This document shows, piece after piece, positions 11,120 through 22,116 of a DNA stretch of 64,000 nucleotides. The stretch is taken from NCBI GenBank assembly GCA_963931865.1, contig OZ007514.1, positions 8,100,646-8,164,645 of the forward strand, read 5' to 3'. This DNA is from Axinella damicornis (lineage: Eukaryota > Porifera > Demospongiae > Axinellida > Axinellidae). The translations under genes were made by a program, and so were the position numbers. Numbering within the stretch: the first letter of the stretch is position 1; each line of letters opens with the position of its first letter. Under the pieces are notes generated by a model. The model saw nothing but the letters and a program-made list of their open reading frames with translations. It had not been told where the DNA came from and did no database searches.

Positions 11120-11280
11120 TAACTATTTGCAAGCGGTCCAAAAGAAATGCAAGCGGCCTAAACTACACGCAAGCGGTTTGGACTTCATGCAACTTCATGC
11201 AACCGGTCAAAACTTCATGCAAGCGGTCAAAACTTCATGCAAGCAGTACAAAACTTTGTGCAAGCGGTCCAAACTCATGT
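11120..11280. repeat. Iteron array, left arm
   Basis: Short tandem units of the form CAAGCGGTCNAAACTTCATG (about 18-24 bp), degenerate. The inverted counterpart lies at 12165-12375. Confidence 0.85.
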
Positions 11281-12164
11281 CTCGTTCCCAATCCGATCCA
11301 AAAGTTGGAATTGGGATCGACTGCAGAAAAAGACCAGCAAATTATGGCCTCCGCCATACTTGCTGGTCTTTTGTGCTGGGATTCAGCGCATTGTCTGTTC
11401 CTACCAAGTGAGCAGAGACCCTTGTAGTTTTATCTACCAGGTTTCTAAACTGCTAACAATCCTGATAGCAGTCACGTACTGCAGTGGGCAAAGTTTGACT
11501 TTACTTGAAGTTCATCCTCCCTAAGTAGTGTGGAAGGCTATGTACCACAACTATCTTCTGGGAAAGGCAGGCGATGTCCCAGACTGTGAATAACCAAGGA
11601 GCATATTGAATACCTACTGCATATTGGGTTTAGTTGCTCTGAAAGTCTATATAGTTGATGTAATTGGAGTGAGCTTCAGCACGATCAGGAGGAGGATGAC
11701 AGGGTATGGACTCACTGTGCATGCCTTCTATTGTACTATCAGTGCATGCATGACAGAGAATTGAATGACCTCGCTGAGCAAATATAACAGGATTTCCCCA
11801 ACTGTGGATTTTGCACGATACAAGGACACTTGCTACGTCAAGGCCATAGGATCACACATGCCCGCTTCAGGAACTGTCTGCTAACCTGATTAATAATATG
11901 GTTGCCATCAACATACCAAAAGGATAGAGGTGAAGGTATTATTCTGTCTCTGAACAGTTTTAGCCCATCCAATTGCAACGCTGGGTAATTGCTCAGAGGG
12001 AGATAAGGAGATCTAACGGTAAATTACAATGGTCTCTGCTCACTTGGTAGGAACCGACAATGCGCTGAATCATGCACTGCACAAAGACCAGCAATTGCTT
12101 CATGTACTTCCTGTTGTTACCTGCCTTGATCCCAATCCCAACTTTTCGATCCGATTGGGAACGA

Positions 12165-12375
12165 GACATGAGTTTGGACCGCTTGCGTGAAGTTTTGTAC
12201 CGCTTGCATGACCAAACTGCTTGCATATAGTTTTGACCGCTTGCATATAGTTTTGACCGCTTGCATGAAGTTTCCAACTGCTTGCATTTCTTTTGGACTG
12301 CTTGCAAATAGTTTTTGAAACGCTTGCATTTTCTTTTGGATCACTTGCATAAGTTTTGGATCACTTGCATGAAGT
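12165..12375. repeat. Iteron array, right arm (inverted)
   Basis: Units of the form GACCGCTTGCATGAAGTTTT and TTTTGGATCACTTGCATAAG, the reverse-complement family of the array at 11120-11280. Confidence 0.85.
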
Positions 12376-13463
12376 TACGAACGCTCGCATCAGGGATATC
12401 GATTTTTGACACTGATATCATAGCTTCTTTTAGTGTCAGGGAGAGCTAATTGTCGTTGTAATGAACCCTCTGAAGGTGTTCATGTTACCAGGAGATCTTG
12501 TTCGCGGTGCTCATGGCCTCCTGATGTAGACCACTCTTTGTGCTACCTGCTGGAGTTGGCGTTAGTGCTCATCGGCAGAAGGGTAGAGAACGGAGGCATT
12601 CTTAGCCCAGAGGCAGTAGTTAGTGGAGAGAGAGAGATATCAACACCAGGAATGCCTTGATGCTGTCTTTGGCATACTGCACTGAGAAATGATGAGTTCT
12701 CCACCCTTCTAGCTAAGCTTCAGCCCTCATCTTTGACACTAGCGTAGATGGTATCTTGCTGCAACTCGGCATAGGCCCTAGCTTAGAAGCTGTAGTCATA
12801 CTCCGGTTAGACAACTAAGTGTTCAATACACATAGCTCCACTGTGCACTTTTGAGTATTCTCACACCTATGTGGGTTGTAATCTTGCACTGGCCAATTAC
12901 TATTCAGAATGACTGCGGCATGCTACATCCCATAATGTTCTTATGTAGCAAGTTCACCAGACCCTCCCTCCCCGCACGCGATACTGGAAGCTATCCGTGC
13001 TGGGGTTGGTTTGGGTCTGGGGCTGAGACTACAGTTGCTACTACTGTATTAGCTCTGGTGGTTAACGGTACTGCCTTGCGCATTATGTACATGCGAGTAC
13101 TAGGAGAATATAGGGCATTTTCGGAAAAGGTCATGGTACTGGCGTTTTCGAATGTAGCACTGGTTAGTCAGACTTACACCAGTTGAGATTTCAGATCTCC
13201 TGACAGGGCATGCAAGTGGAATTGATGCCCTGGAGCTTAATTCCACAGGTGCTACTTCTGCCATAACCATACATGCCGGGGGGGGGGGACCATTGAATAG
13301 CGAGACTAGCTCACTTCATGGATCAAGAAAATACAAAAATTATACCGCACAACTTTCCTACTAACCTGCGGTCAGGGACTACATGGATGAGCAGGGGAGT
13401 GCGTCCTCCAGTGCGAAGGGTCTGTTTTCGAAACTGGTGGGGAGGCGACACACCCAAACTTTG

Positions 13464-13570
13464 CAGCCTCGTTCCCATGCAGCCTGGAACTAGAGTACGG
13501 GAACTGGGATGGAAGAATCTTCCATCCCCGTTCCCGTACTCTGGTTCCAGGCTGCATGGGAACGAGGCTT
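13464..13570. mobile_element. Hairpin MITE, AGCCTCGTTCCC family
   Basis: CAGCCTCGTTCCCATGCAGC at the left mirrors GCTGCATGGGAACGAGGCTT at the right, and the central part (GAACTGGGATGGAAGA / TCTTCCATCCCCGTTC) continues the palindrome. About 107 bp, essentially all stem. No target duplication seen. Confidence 0.85.
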
Positions 13571-13908
13571 AAGTTTACTCTGAGAGTGATGACAAGAGGA
13601 GGCTGTCATGGGGTTCCCTGGCTATGGTGAGACCTGTAAGGGTATTGCAACTTACATGTCATCTTAAGGTGGCAGTGCTCATGACTGATGGCTAGATTCT
13701 GAGCACCAGCCAAGACCCAGCAAATGGTGGTGGTTACATCCATGTGACATTTGGAGAAGTTTTGATACCATAGTGTTCTTTCTGACATCTTCAGGCATCT
13801 ATGCTGTTGTGATCCTGAGAGTGACAGTGGTGAGGAGACGGCTCGGAGTCTGAAGCAGTTAGTGAAAAGGTCAAAAGAAGATTGGCTCCTTTGCTGTCCC
13901 TGAGCTTG
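13571..13908. other. Non-coding, nothing recognised
   Basis: Short ORFs only. No domain or splice evidence. Confidence 0.3.
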
Positions 13909-14328
13909 TTATGGTATGTGAGATGCACCCGTATTTATCTCAAGTTTCAGATGAAACGAACCGGTAGCCACTGTAAACATGCTACAGTAACCAAGGGCAT
14001 GTATTTCCCTTTGATGTTTGATACATACACTAGGACCAGGCATACCTTCCCGTGATACACGTAAGCAGTAAGGGTCTATCCGATGGGTGGACTGACGGAA
14101 CGGAAGATTTGGTTGCTTTGCATCACAGTCTGCATGGCCAGACCCAACCACGGAGCCAGAATCTAATGGAGTTGGCTTCTTACAGCTCACTTCAGTTCCA
14201 TTTGTATTTAGGGGAGTACTTGGCTTCTCTCTCGATTTCCTTCTATGTTTAAACAACACTAACACTGAAGTACGACTTTTCAGTGTGGGGATCATCTCAT
14301 TTTTCAAAATCACTCGCTGTGATGCCAT
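13909..14328 (-). CDS. Hypothetical ORF downstream of X-box-like repeats
   Basis: 139-codon open frame beginning MASQRVILKNEMIPTLKSRT, basic then Ser/Thr/Pro-rich. No family recognised. Its only support is length and position: the RFX X-box-like repeats at 14449-14540 lie 120-210 bp upstream of this start. It could be a first exon running into an intron, or chance. Confidence 0.2.
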   Translation of the reverse strand: MASQRVILKNEMIPTLKSRTSVLVLFKHRRKSREKPSTPLNTNGTEVSCKKPTPLDSGSVVGSGHADCDAKQPNLPFRQSTHRIDPYCLRVSREGMPGPSVCIKHQREIHALGYCSMFTVATGSFHLKLEINTGASHIP

Positions 14329-14448
14329 CCATCATGGATAATAGAGCCTAAGCACCTACGAGTATCACACAACTAACTGGCTACTTGTTTCTCAACGTCA
14401 ATATCAACTACTCTATGCAGCCAGCATGCACTGAGCAGAAGCCAGACT

Positions 14449-14560
14449 AAGCGGTTACCAAGTATGACACAGCGGTTACCAAGGAGACTCTGTAGTAACC
14501 GTGCTGCAGTAGACACAGTGGTTACCAAGGAAACTCCATAGCATCCATGCTGCAGTATGA
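14449..14560. promoter_or_regulatory. Three repeats resembling RFX X-boxes
   Basis: CGGTTACCAAGTATGAC (14451), CGGTTACCAAGGAGAC (14472) and TGGTTACCAAGGAAAC (14519). GTTACCAAGGAAAC matches the X-box pattern (RYYVYY-AT-RRNRAC) at all but one position. The units form an imperfect tandem repeat of roughly 20 and 47 bp spacing. X-boxes control ciliary genes through RFX factors, usually within a few hundred bp of the start. Function here is inference. Confidence 0.4.
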
Positions 14561-14586
14561 CGGAAGCCACAGTTAACAATGTACAG

Positions 14587-14826
14587 TTACATCACGTCCA
14601 GGAGGGACGTATCTGGTTTGCAATCACACACTTTGTGCCATCGTGCTCGTGTTGAGGTGCTAAACTCCTCAAGCTCAGCAATGAGCTTGTCAATGTCATA
14701 TCGTGAAGCACTGGCATGTACCTGGAATACTAGACTGTTCAGACACCGCTGGTCGTTCGCAAATTGAAGCGCGTCATCACAGGTAAGTTGAAGAGCTTTC
14801 AGCGACCCGACGGGGGTGGGGTTCAA
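14587..14826 (-). CDS. Hypothetical exon
   Basis: Open frame with LTCDDALQFANDQRCLNSLV, FQVHASASRYDIDKLIAELE, then EFSTSTRARWHKV. It has a protein-like amphipathic composition but no family that I can name. The plus strand is also open here and carries a good donor (CACAG/GTAAGTT at 14786), so strand is not certain. Confidence 0.25.
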   Translation of the reverse strand: MNPTPVGSLKALQLTCDDALQFANDQRCLNSLVFQVHASASRYDIDKLIAELEEFSTSTRARWHKVCDCKPDTSLLDVM

Positions 14827-14839
14827 TGTTAATCCCTTC

Positions 14840-15260
14840 TACGCTTGACAAACAGTAAGTAGAAAACAAGCCTGGCTTTCTACAGCTAGCTATGTAAGTG
14901 CGTAGCTATGTACGTACCTTAGCTTTGTATCCAAGGGAGTGCTGTGGACGAATCAGGCACGTTGCCTCAAGGGATATAACGCTTATAGTACAGTTATCTG
15001 GGATTTATCGTGACGTAAACAAACCTTGTCCTCGGGCTGTCGCCCTCGGACTTGGTCGGTTTACTGCCATAAATCCCTGACAACTGTACTATAACTATCA
15101 CATAACCAAAGTCTGTCCATTCTGAGCATTGCCTGCAATCATAACAGCTCAACAGCAGTTGACTATTTGAACCCACAAGTCCCGCTTGAATATTTACCTG
15201 CCACTCTCTCTGCCTTGCAACAATAGAACCGAGCTCCTTCCCTAAAATTCCTTGTGCAAT
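14840..15260. other. Non-coding, partial inverted repeat
   Basis: TATAGTACAGTTATCTGGGA near 14984 and TCCCTGACAACTGTACTATA near 15073 form a ~100-bp inverted pair. Nothing else recognised. Confidence 0.45.
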
Positions 15261-15268
15261 TAAAAGTA

Positions 15269-16279
15269 TAGAGCTGCAACGATATTGGGTTTTGCTGTAT
15301 CGATGTATTGCACCTAATGTATTGCGATACATCAACATAATTATGTTAAGCTGAAGGACAGGTCAGAGTGAGGAATGTATGAAAGTGGTCGTTACTGTCA
15401 TTACAACTTCAGGTTTACTTATTGCAAACCAACAAGTGATGCAGTTTTGGATGGCCGTCTGTATTCGGTGGACAGGACTCGGGACTGGACTCGGGACTGG
15501 ACTGTGGGACTGGACTCACAGAAAGTTGCGCTCGTCATTTCTGAAGGCCAGAAAACAGGAAATTGCGGAACGGCACTATATAGCTGCCACTGTAGATAAT
15601 AGCTTACCAAGTACGCGAGGTGTACCAACACAGCTGTCACCATGTAGACAGCCTGCCGTGGTCTTACCATGCAAAACCAGCTCGACTTCGTTTCGGTGCG
15701 AATTCGTCCATGATCTGACGACGACTTCGAGGAACACATGGCGGTATTGCTAGCAAACTCTCGTATACCAAGTGTTACAACCATTTTGCAGCTTCTTGAA
15801 CTGTTTCTATGCATGCTCCTGCCAAGTTTGGCTGGCGCTTCTGTTCCTTTCCGCCTGCCTGTGCTGTAGGCCTATAATTATTCATTGTTCTTGTCCCCAG
15901 ACCATTTCAGTCTGGGAACGAGCCGATTCAGTGCATTGTTGGCGCACACGCGCTGACAGAAAGGGCTGATGGAACGGCTGATATCGAGTCATGGTCAGCT
16001 ACCCTGAATGCCATTCATGTCATGTAAGTATTTTAGTAGCGTTTGATGCTTCAAAATGATGAGCGCAACTTTCTGTGAGTCCAGTCCCACAGTCCAGTCC
16101 CGAGTTTAGTCCACCGAATACAGACGGCCGTTTTGGATGGGTATATTGAAATGATATATTGCGATATATCACGATATTTCGATATGTTAATTGATACTGT
16201 GATAGGATGTAATTGATATCATATTGTGGCTGTCAGTATTGCGATATTATCGATATGCCGATATATTGTTGCAGCTCTA
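15269..16279. mobile_element. hAT-like element, 1011 bp, 8-bp TSD with one mismatch
   Basis: TAGAGCTGCAAC at the left and GTTGCAGCTCTA at the right are inverted. Flanks TAAAAGTA (15261-15268) and GAAAAGTA (16280-16287) agree at 7 of 8 positions. Internal arms are also inverted: ACTGTGGGACTGGACTCACA near 15503 versus TGTGAGTCCAGTCCCACAGT near 16074. The interior has AT-rich ATATCGATAT motifs and no transposase. Confidence 0.85.
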
Positions 16280-16287
16280 GAAAAGTA

Positions 16288-16890
16288 TAGAGTTGATTAT
16301 GACCTCCCATATTAAATTGAAGACAGAGGCGACTATAATATATGCTACACTCATTTTGGGGGTAGCAATGACATTGTTGCTACTGTCCCGGAACGTCCAG
16401 AACAGTCCGGAATTGTTGTCCCCCATTCTTGTCCTGTACGGATCTTGCCAGAATAATGTTAAGTCTGTTCTCATTCCTAGTCTGGTTACAGTCTGGGAAC
16501 GGAAATAAAGACCATGCATATACAAGCTGGCTGAGTTGAGCAGATATTGCTTCAAGACTTCCTGAAGCAAAGAAGGGAGTGCCACTCTGATGCCTTGTGG
16601 GTCGATGAGATCTTGGTGCGTGGTTGCAGTTTGCTGCTTGTGGTGTCACCATGTGTTTTGCCGTGGGGCAGCGAGGGATTAGTTGACACCAAATGTTCCT
16701 GAAGTTATTATCAAGTGTGCAGCCTTATGCTGCCCTGTGTGTGTCAGTACGACCACTGCCTTAGGCAGAGGAGTATTGTGTATAGATCTCCACCCACTCA
16801 ATTTGTATGATGTTGCTTGTGTGCTTTCCCTATACTGCAGAAGATCCAGCAAAGGTTTGAAGAGGACTTTGCTACCATCCAGACACTCTC
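16288..16890. other. Non-coding, nothing recognised
   Basis: Short ORFs on both strands without domain signatures. GTCTGGTTACAGTCTGGGAA near 16480 resembles a tiny hairpin of the TAGYCTCG family. Confidence 0.3.
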
Positions 16891-16950
16891 ATCAGACCTG
16901 AGGTAACCTCTAGTAACCTGTAATCTGTAGTATTCCCTGCACATCATTTG

Positions 16951-17055
16951 TAGTAATCTCTAGTATTCTCTAGTAATCTCTAATAATCTCTAGTATTCTC
17001 TAGTAATCTCTAGTAATCTCTAGTAATCTCTAGTAATCTCTAGTAATCTCTGGTT
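16951..17055. repeat. 10-bp tandem repeat TAGTAATCTC
   Basis: About ten units of TAGTAATCTC with occasional TAGTATTCTC and TAATAATCTC variants. Confidence 0.95.
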
Positions 17056-17197
17056 AACTCCACTCTTTTCCATTGTGGATGCAGATTAAACTAGAGTTCA
17101 TAACAATAAGAGTGTGCAACTAGTACCACCATCTTGGCAGTATATATGACTTGGCAAACAGTGTGGTCAACGTGCAGGTAGGCTATGTGATATTATA

Positions 17198-17342
17198 AGT
17201 ATCACCATAGTACCAAGCTATACCGGAAAATATCACGAGTTTGTTGCCGTAGTATTGTTACGAGTGCGAAGCACGAGTAACAATGCCGAAGGCGACAAAC
17301 GAGTGATATATCTCCGGTATAGCTTGGTACTATGGTGATACT
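17198..17342. mobile_element. Palindromic MITE, 145 bp
   Basis: AGTATCACCATAGTACCAAG at the left mirrors CTTGGTACTATGGTGATACT at the right. The stem continues to a short loop around GAGTGCGAAGCACGAG. Flanks GATATTATA and GATTTTATC agree at 7 of 9 positions, a weak duplication. Confidence 0.88.
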
Positions 17343-17401
17343 GATTTTATCATACAAACCTGGAATTTCATTGCACGTTCCTCTACCAATGAACGTAGCG
17401 A

Positions 17402-17639
17402 ATGCGCGTTACCATAGCTTGCTTGGCGACAATATTTTTCAGTTCTGGTTCACCCTTCGTGTTAGTACGGCAAGCTTCAAACGCTTGGGTGAGAAGGCCT
17501 GCATACCAAGCCCAAGGTGGAGCCACGGCAGCTGTACGGTCGGTCCACGCTGATGACTGGCAGTTGTACGGTCCATTTTCAAATGGGATGCCCGAGTATA
17601 CAAACGAGTTCAACCTCGACTTCCGGAAGTATCAACATG
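17402..17639 (+). CDS. Possible first exon of an unrecognised protein
   Basis: Open frame from ATG at 17402: MRVTIACLATIFFSSGSPFV looks like a signal or mitochondrial leader, and the exon ends YTNEFNLDFRKYQH at a consensus donor (CAT/GTAAGTC, 17640). An acceptor-like CCCTCTTCAG follows at 17658. No family recognised. The MITE at 17198-17342 lies directly upstream. Confidence 0.3.
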
Positions 17640-17925
17640 TAAGTCAGCCCTCTTCAGGAGCCCAAAAGGAGTCAGGTGCTGGTGGTGTAATCGGTGCCAT
17701 TGTCATATATATGTTAGAAACATTGCTGCATGGACCAAGACCCAAGAGAGGCTGTGGTCAAATACACGAAGGTCAGTTATACCATGTTAGTGGATTTCTT
17801 GACGATCCAATCCCTGAGCAAGCCAGTGGGTGATAGCATTGTTCTCAACCCTCCTCCCAGCTTTTGAGCAACAGCTGGGTCGAGGTCTGGAGTGAGTGCT
17901 AGTTCCGTGTGCACATTTGGGTCAA

Positions 17926-18265
17926 TAGGTGGCCTCATTCCCAGACGGGTAAAAGGAGAGGAGAAACCGTCTCCTCTGTTGGTCAGGAGCGCATGAGCTG
18001 CCGAAGGCGGAGAAGGAGTGTCGAACTGAGCATGCACACCCTAGCTGAAGTAGTAGTCCTTCACACGTCCCAATATTTTACCTTATACAGCAGGAGGCCG
18101 TTACGTTGGTGAATTGTTGTTTGTGCGGTACCGAAAAGGCCTTCCATATAACCGTAAGGCGTGAGGGATCACAACATGTCTATACTAGTTCGACGCTCCT
18201 TCTCCGCCTTTGGCAGCTCATGCGCTCCTGGTCAGTTTATAGCCTGGGAACAAGGCAGCAATTGG
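17926..18265. mobile_element. Inverted-repeat element, ~340 bp
   Basis: GGTGGCCTCATTCCCAGACG starts the left arm. GGTCAGGAGCGCATGAGCTG and GGCGGAGAAGGAGTGTCGAA (17981-18025) are mirrored by TTCGACGCTCCTTCTCCGCC and CAGCTCATGCGCTCCTGGTC (18189-18236), ending GCCTGGGAACAAGGC. The ends resemble the TAGCCTCGTTCCCAG family but lack the first bases. No ORF. Confidence 0.75.
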
Positions 18266-18488
18266 TGGTATCCATGTGTGTTCGAGCAGGTGTTTGTTTC
18301 CAGTCAAGAAAGTCCTCAGAGAATTCCCATCAAGGTCCAGAGATAGACCAAGAGTTCCAGAATTAGGAACAGGAGTTTCAGACTACTTCTCACAACACAG
18401 GACTTACTAGAGGTGTGGTCACTCATGGGCACACCTGCGTGTGTACCTGACTTGAGTGGGTCTGTTCAGTGGTGGAACCCACTGGTCA

Positions 18489-18543
18489 TAGCCTCATTCC
18501 CAGGCCATGTTGGAGGGGAGAAAGTGGCCTGGGAACAAGGCTA
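18489..18543. mobile_element. Mini-hairpin of the TAGCCTCG family, 55 bp
   Basis: TAGCCTCATTCCCAGGCCA at the left, TGGCCTGGGAACAAGGCTA at the right, with about 17 bp between. No clean target duplication (CACTGGTCA versus TCACTCTGA). Confidence 0.75.
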
Positions 18544-18959
18544 TCACTCTGATCACTGTGCTCTCACTTGATATACCCATCAATGTTCATCAGCATTTGC
18601 TGTTTCCTACATGTACAGTATACCTCAGAACCACAGACTGTGTGGTGGTCTGTGTGTCACAGGGACATGACCTTTCATTCAAGGTCTCCACGTTCCTATC
18701 CTGATACATTTGTACATGACTCCCACTTTCAACTTCTTGGAAGGGGGTAGGGCACATGGGGTGGCCCTTGAAAGAGATACTATCCTCAAGCACTGATTTG
18801 GTATTTTGAACCTGATTAGACAAAGGTCAAGTACCCTCCTCCCTACTCAGCAGTCCAGTATTACCTAAGCTGTTGTGCTAAGGAACAATCACATTGTGCT
18901 ATAGTTACAGGGTCCTCTGGCCATTCTCCACAGCAGTGGCAGTTCACATGTAGCAAATG

Positions 18960-19615
18960 GAATGGCTATCTGGAAATGGTGGAATGGAATGGTGGAATGG
19001 AATGGTGGAATGGAATACTGGAATGATCTTTGACCCAGACAGGGCCTAAATATTGCCCACGCTTGCCGCTTATGATCTTGCTGGATCGATGCTGCTCAGT
19101 ATGATAGCGAGGAGTCCTTTGAAGACCACGAGAGCAACTGTGAGTCCTGAAAGCAAGTTTTAGAATGTAAACACGGCCTAAAATTGACCAGCTAATTGAC
19201 CAGCTAGCAAACTTGCTGGCTGGCTATCCCTGGCTAGCTAGTCTGATATGGTCTGTTCCCAGTATTTCATGCGGACGCCGAGGTATGCTAGGTACACGGC
19301 CTCCCGGCATGGGTCCGCTTGATATACAGATTCTACACATGACCTGTGTACTACATGTACTCGGGAAAACAAAAATTGTGACTCTAGCTAGCCTCACGAG
19401 CGTTCGCTCGTGATTTGTCACTTGAATCCACCATGTAGCTCTCTAACTGCCGTGTTCATATTGGACTCACAGTTGTTCATTGTGGTCTTCCAAGGACTCC
19501 TCGCTGGCATACTGAGCAGCATCCAGCAAGATCATAAACGGCATGCATTGGCAATAATTATTATTTAGGGCCTGTCTGGGTCAAAGGTCATTCCAGTATT
19601 CCATTCCATTATGAT
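18960..19615. mobile_element. Foldback element with ~150-bp arms and a 13-bp tandem repeat
   Basis: The left arm 19000-19145 (GAATACTGGAATGATCTTTG, ACCCAGACAGGGCCTAAATA, GATCTTGCTGGAT) is mirrored at 19455-19612 (ATCCAGCAAGATC, GGGCCTGTCTGGGTCAAAGG, CATTCCAGTATTCCATTCC). The left arm begins with three copies of GGTGGAATGGAAT. No coding capacity. Confidence 0.85.
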
Positions 19616-19669
19616 TAGCATGATGTCCACAAAGTGTTTTATGCACTCAGCAATTATCAGCCAGTGTCA

Positions 19670-20345
19670 CAATCCTCAGAAAGTCAAGTGATTGAGATAT
19701 GAAGCTGTGGATGGTGCCTGTGCAATGAGCAGGAAAAGATCATGTTCTAAAGTGTCTCCTGGGCGTGCTTGCCTGGCCTGACACCATTATTCATCCTGAA
19801 ATCAACTTGAACTTAGCACAAATCACACTGGACCAAAGGCTATAATCTATGGTTGTTCATGGTTGTGGTTGAATTCAACCTGCAGCAGAATGGACCTGAT
19901 TTGAAAGCTCTAATGATGCTGATTACAATGGCGCAAAACCACTGACATAATTATATCTCGTTCCTAGACCTGGATAAATGGCCTAGTACAAAACATTTCA
20001 CTTACCGTGAAATCGGAATGTCATGTGATTGAGATATGAAGCTGTGGATTGTGTCAGTAGGAATGAACCTTCAAACGATGTTCGAGTTTCTCTCAGCCTG
20101 CTTGCCTGCCAGCCTGGCTGACTTTGTGCCAATTTCATCAGCATAAAAAGGATTTTCAAATGATGTACTAAAAAATCGATTTGAATGTCAGTCGCAATTG
20201 TGGCAAAATCACACTAGACCAAAGGCTATAATCCATGGTTTTCATGATTGGGTCAAAATCCAACTTGCGGCATAATGGATATCATTTGAATGTTGCAACC
20301 ATACTGATCACAATGACGCAAAGCACAGCCGCATGTCTCATTCCT
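19670..20345. repeat. Diverged tandem duplication, ~340 bp
   Basis: TCAAGTGATTGAGATATGAAGCTGTGGAT at 19684 recurs at about 20023 (TCATGTGATTG...). Ordered shared blocks follow in both: ATCACACTGGACCAAAGGCT / ATCACACTAGACCAAAGGCT, CTATAATC, GATCACAATGACGC-like, and CTCGTTCCTAGACC / CTCATTCCTGGCCC. No ORF. Confidence 0.8.
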
Positions 20346-21050
20346 GGCCCTTAATCACTGTGTAGTCATGGTGTGGTAGCTAATAGGGACAAGTATGTTC
20401 CCCAACTCCCCCTGGTCTGTAAGCAGCCAGGTGTTGTTGATAAGGTACAAGTGTACATGTTCTTATGTCAACTTCAGCACAGCAACACTGCCATGGCCCT
20501 ATCCCATTGCTAATGTGAAATGGGTAGTATCAAGGGTGCATCAAGCTGCCAGAGGCGGCTCGATGTGCCCAGATGCACCCTTTGTCGTATTCCCATGCAA
20601 TGTATAGTTGCATGTCCCAGGACTGCCTCCACAACAAGGGCAGCATACAACCAATGAACATCTGTATAGGTACGACAAGCTTCACCACCAGTGTAGGGAC
20701 CTCCCAGATCTAATCTGAGTACATGTGTGCATGCGGACTGGGACGAGGCTCCAGACTGGGAGGGAGATTAGCATGGTCAGTAGTTTCATATACTCCATCC
20801 TGTTGTGTAATACGTATATCAGCAGTTCACTAGTCATGTGTTCCACTCCTTGTGTATAAAGTCATTCCCTTCTTTCTTCCTGTACACAGCACATGACATG
20901 CGGCACTGGGTGTGAAGACGTCCCAGAATACTCCTCTCATTACCCTTCCTGTCAGAACTACGTCTGCATGGACAATACTCAGACCAATCACTATACCTTG
21001 AAATACTTTTTGCGATCATTTTGAACATTGCCATTAATAAGGTGAAGGTG
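20346..21050. other. Non-coding, nothing recognised
   Basis: No domain or splice-bounded exon supported. Confidence 0.3.
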
Positions 21051-21731
21051 AAGCAATTTCAAATCTGTTGTGCTAGAACTGAATATAACTAGAACTGGAA
21101 CCCATTCTAGTAAGGCTTATTTACTTGTAGTAATTTTACTGTAACTAAAAGTCACTGGATCAAAGTGCTTTTATACTACAACTAAAAACTAATACTCCCA
21201 GGAGTTAGGTGACTTTACAATAACTAAAATGAAAATTAATAGTATACACACAAGCTATTCATAGCCTCGAGCAGGATTTCCGGCTTCCTCTATTACTGAC
21301 CCTCCATTCCCACAGTTAACTTGCAAACTAATATTTTTTTCAACAATAAACACCCACCAACTATATACTAAAACTAAAATAATAATTATCCGTTGCATGG
21401 TTTAAGTGAACTAAACTAAAACTAAACCTCCTGGATGTAAGTAATTATACTATAACTACAACCTCCTGACTTTAATTAACCCATGGCCATTGCACCCCGT
21501 AGCAGCCAAATGAGCCCTGAGAATACCCATAAGCCCATAAGATTTATAAAGGGGGTTTAATATTAGGCGTTAATACTTTGTACATGCTCTCCTGCTTCTG
21601 CTGTTTGCAGTAGTTGGTAATGAGTTAAGACAGTATACTATAACTAGAACTAAAATTTGAAGGATTTTAGCAACAAAACTACAACTATAACTAAATCAAG
21701 ATTCTCTTACTAAAACAACACTAGTGCCAAC
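21051..21731. repeat. Degenerate AACTAAAACT-rich low-complexity tract
   Basis: Recurring ACTATAACTA, AACTAAAACTAAA and TAACTAGAACT motifs through an AT-rich stretch, with no coding potential. Confidence 0.7.
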
Positions 21732-22064
21732 AAAGTACTTTTATCTGGCGCAGGTCCGGTCATCATAGTGCCCTGCATTTTAGCTACAGACGCTTGGATC
21801 TGACCATCTTGAGACGCAGACCAGACTTTTCAGCGTTCTCATACAAAGATGGGAGCTAGCAGTATCAACAGTCTTGATACTCAGCCTCATGAGCCGCGGC
21901 GGCTCATGAGGCTGAGCCTCAAGACTGTTGATACTGCTAGCTCCCATCTTTGTATGAGAACGCTGAAAAGTCTGGTCTGCGTCTCAAGATGGTCAGATCC
22001 AAGCGTCTGTAGCTAAAATGCAGGGCACTATGATGACCGTACCTGCGCCAGATAAAAGTACTTT
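21732..22064. mobile_element. Near-perfect 333-bp palindrome
   Basis: AAAGTACTTTTATCTGGCGC at the left end is exactly mirrored at the right, and the two ~165-nt arms (CTGACCATCTTGAGACGCAG, CAAAGATGGGAGCTAGCAGT and complements) meet at GAGCCGCGGCGGCTC with almost no loop. Only a few mismatches are visible, so it is young or actively corrected. No target duplication or ORF. Foldback/MITE is the likely class. Confidence 0.92.
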
Positions 22065-22116
22065 CAGTTATAATAGCAACAACATATGGGGTGACTGACA
22101 TGCATCTCCTGTGTAC

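Larger units (their letters stand above)
10725..13031. mobile_element. Mutator-like element with ~95-bp TIRs and inverted iteron arms
   Basis: Left end from TAGTCTCGGCGCCAGACCCA to AACTTGCTACATAA is matched inverted at the right end from ATGTAGCAAGTTCACCAGAC to GGGGCTGAGACTA. Flanks CAGCCGCTA (10716-10724) and CAGTTGCTA (13032-13040) agree at 7 of 9 positions, differing by two C/T changes: an aged 9-bp target duplication. Inside, a second inverted pair (about 11130-11430 and 11995-12380) carries tandem GCAAGCGGTC-type iterons and a shared block around CTCATGTCTCGTTCCCAATC and CTACCAAGTGAGCAGAGACC. No transposase ORF, so it depends on an enzyme encoded elsewhere. Confidence 0.85.

Noticed and set aside
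11120..11280. CRISPR-like or centromeric short repeat
   Set aside because: Mirror-image arrays inside TIRs with a 9-bp flanking match are better explained as subterminal iterons of a transposon.
16277..16652. Overlapping minus-strand ORFs (MALPSLLQEVLKQYL..., MVTPQAANCNHAP...)
   Set aside because: No splice borders or family pattern, and both strands are equally open.
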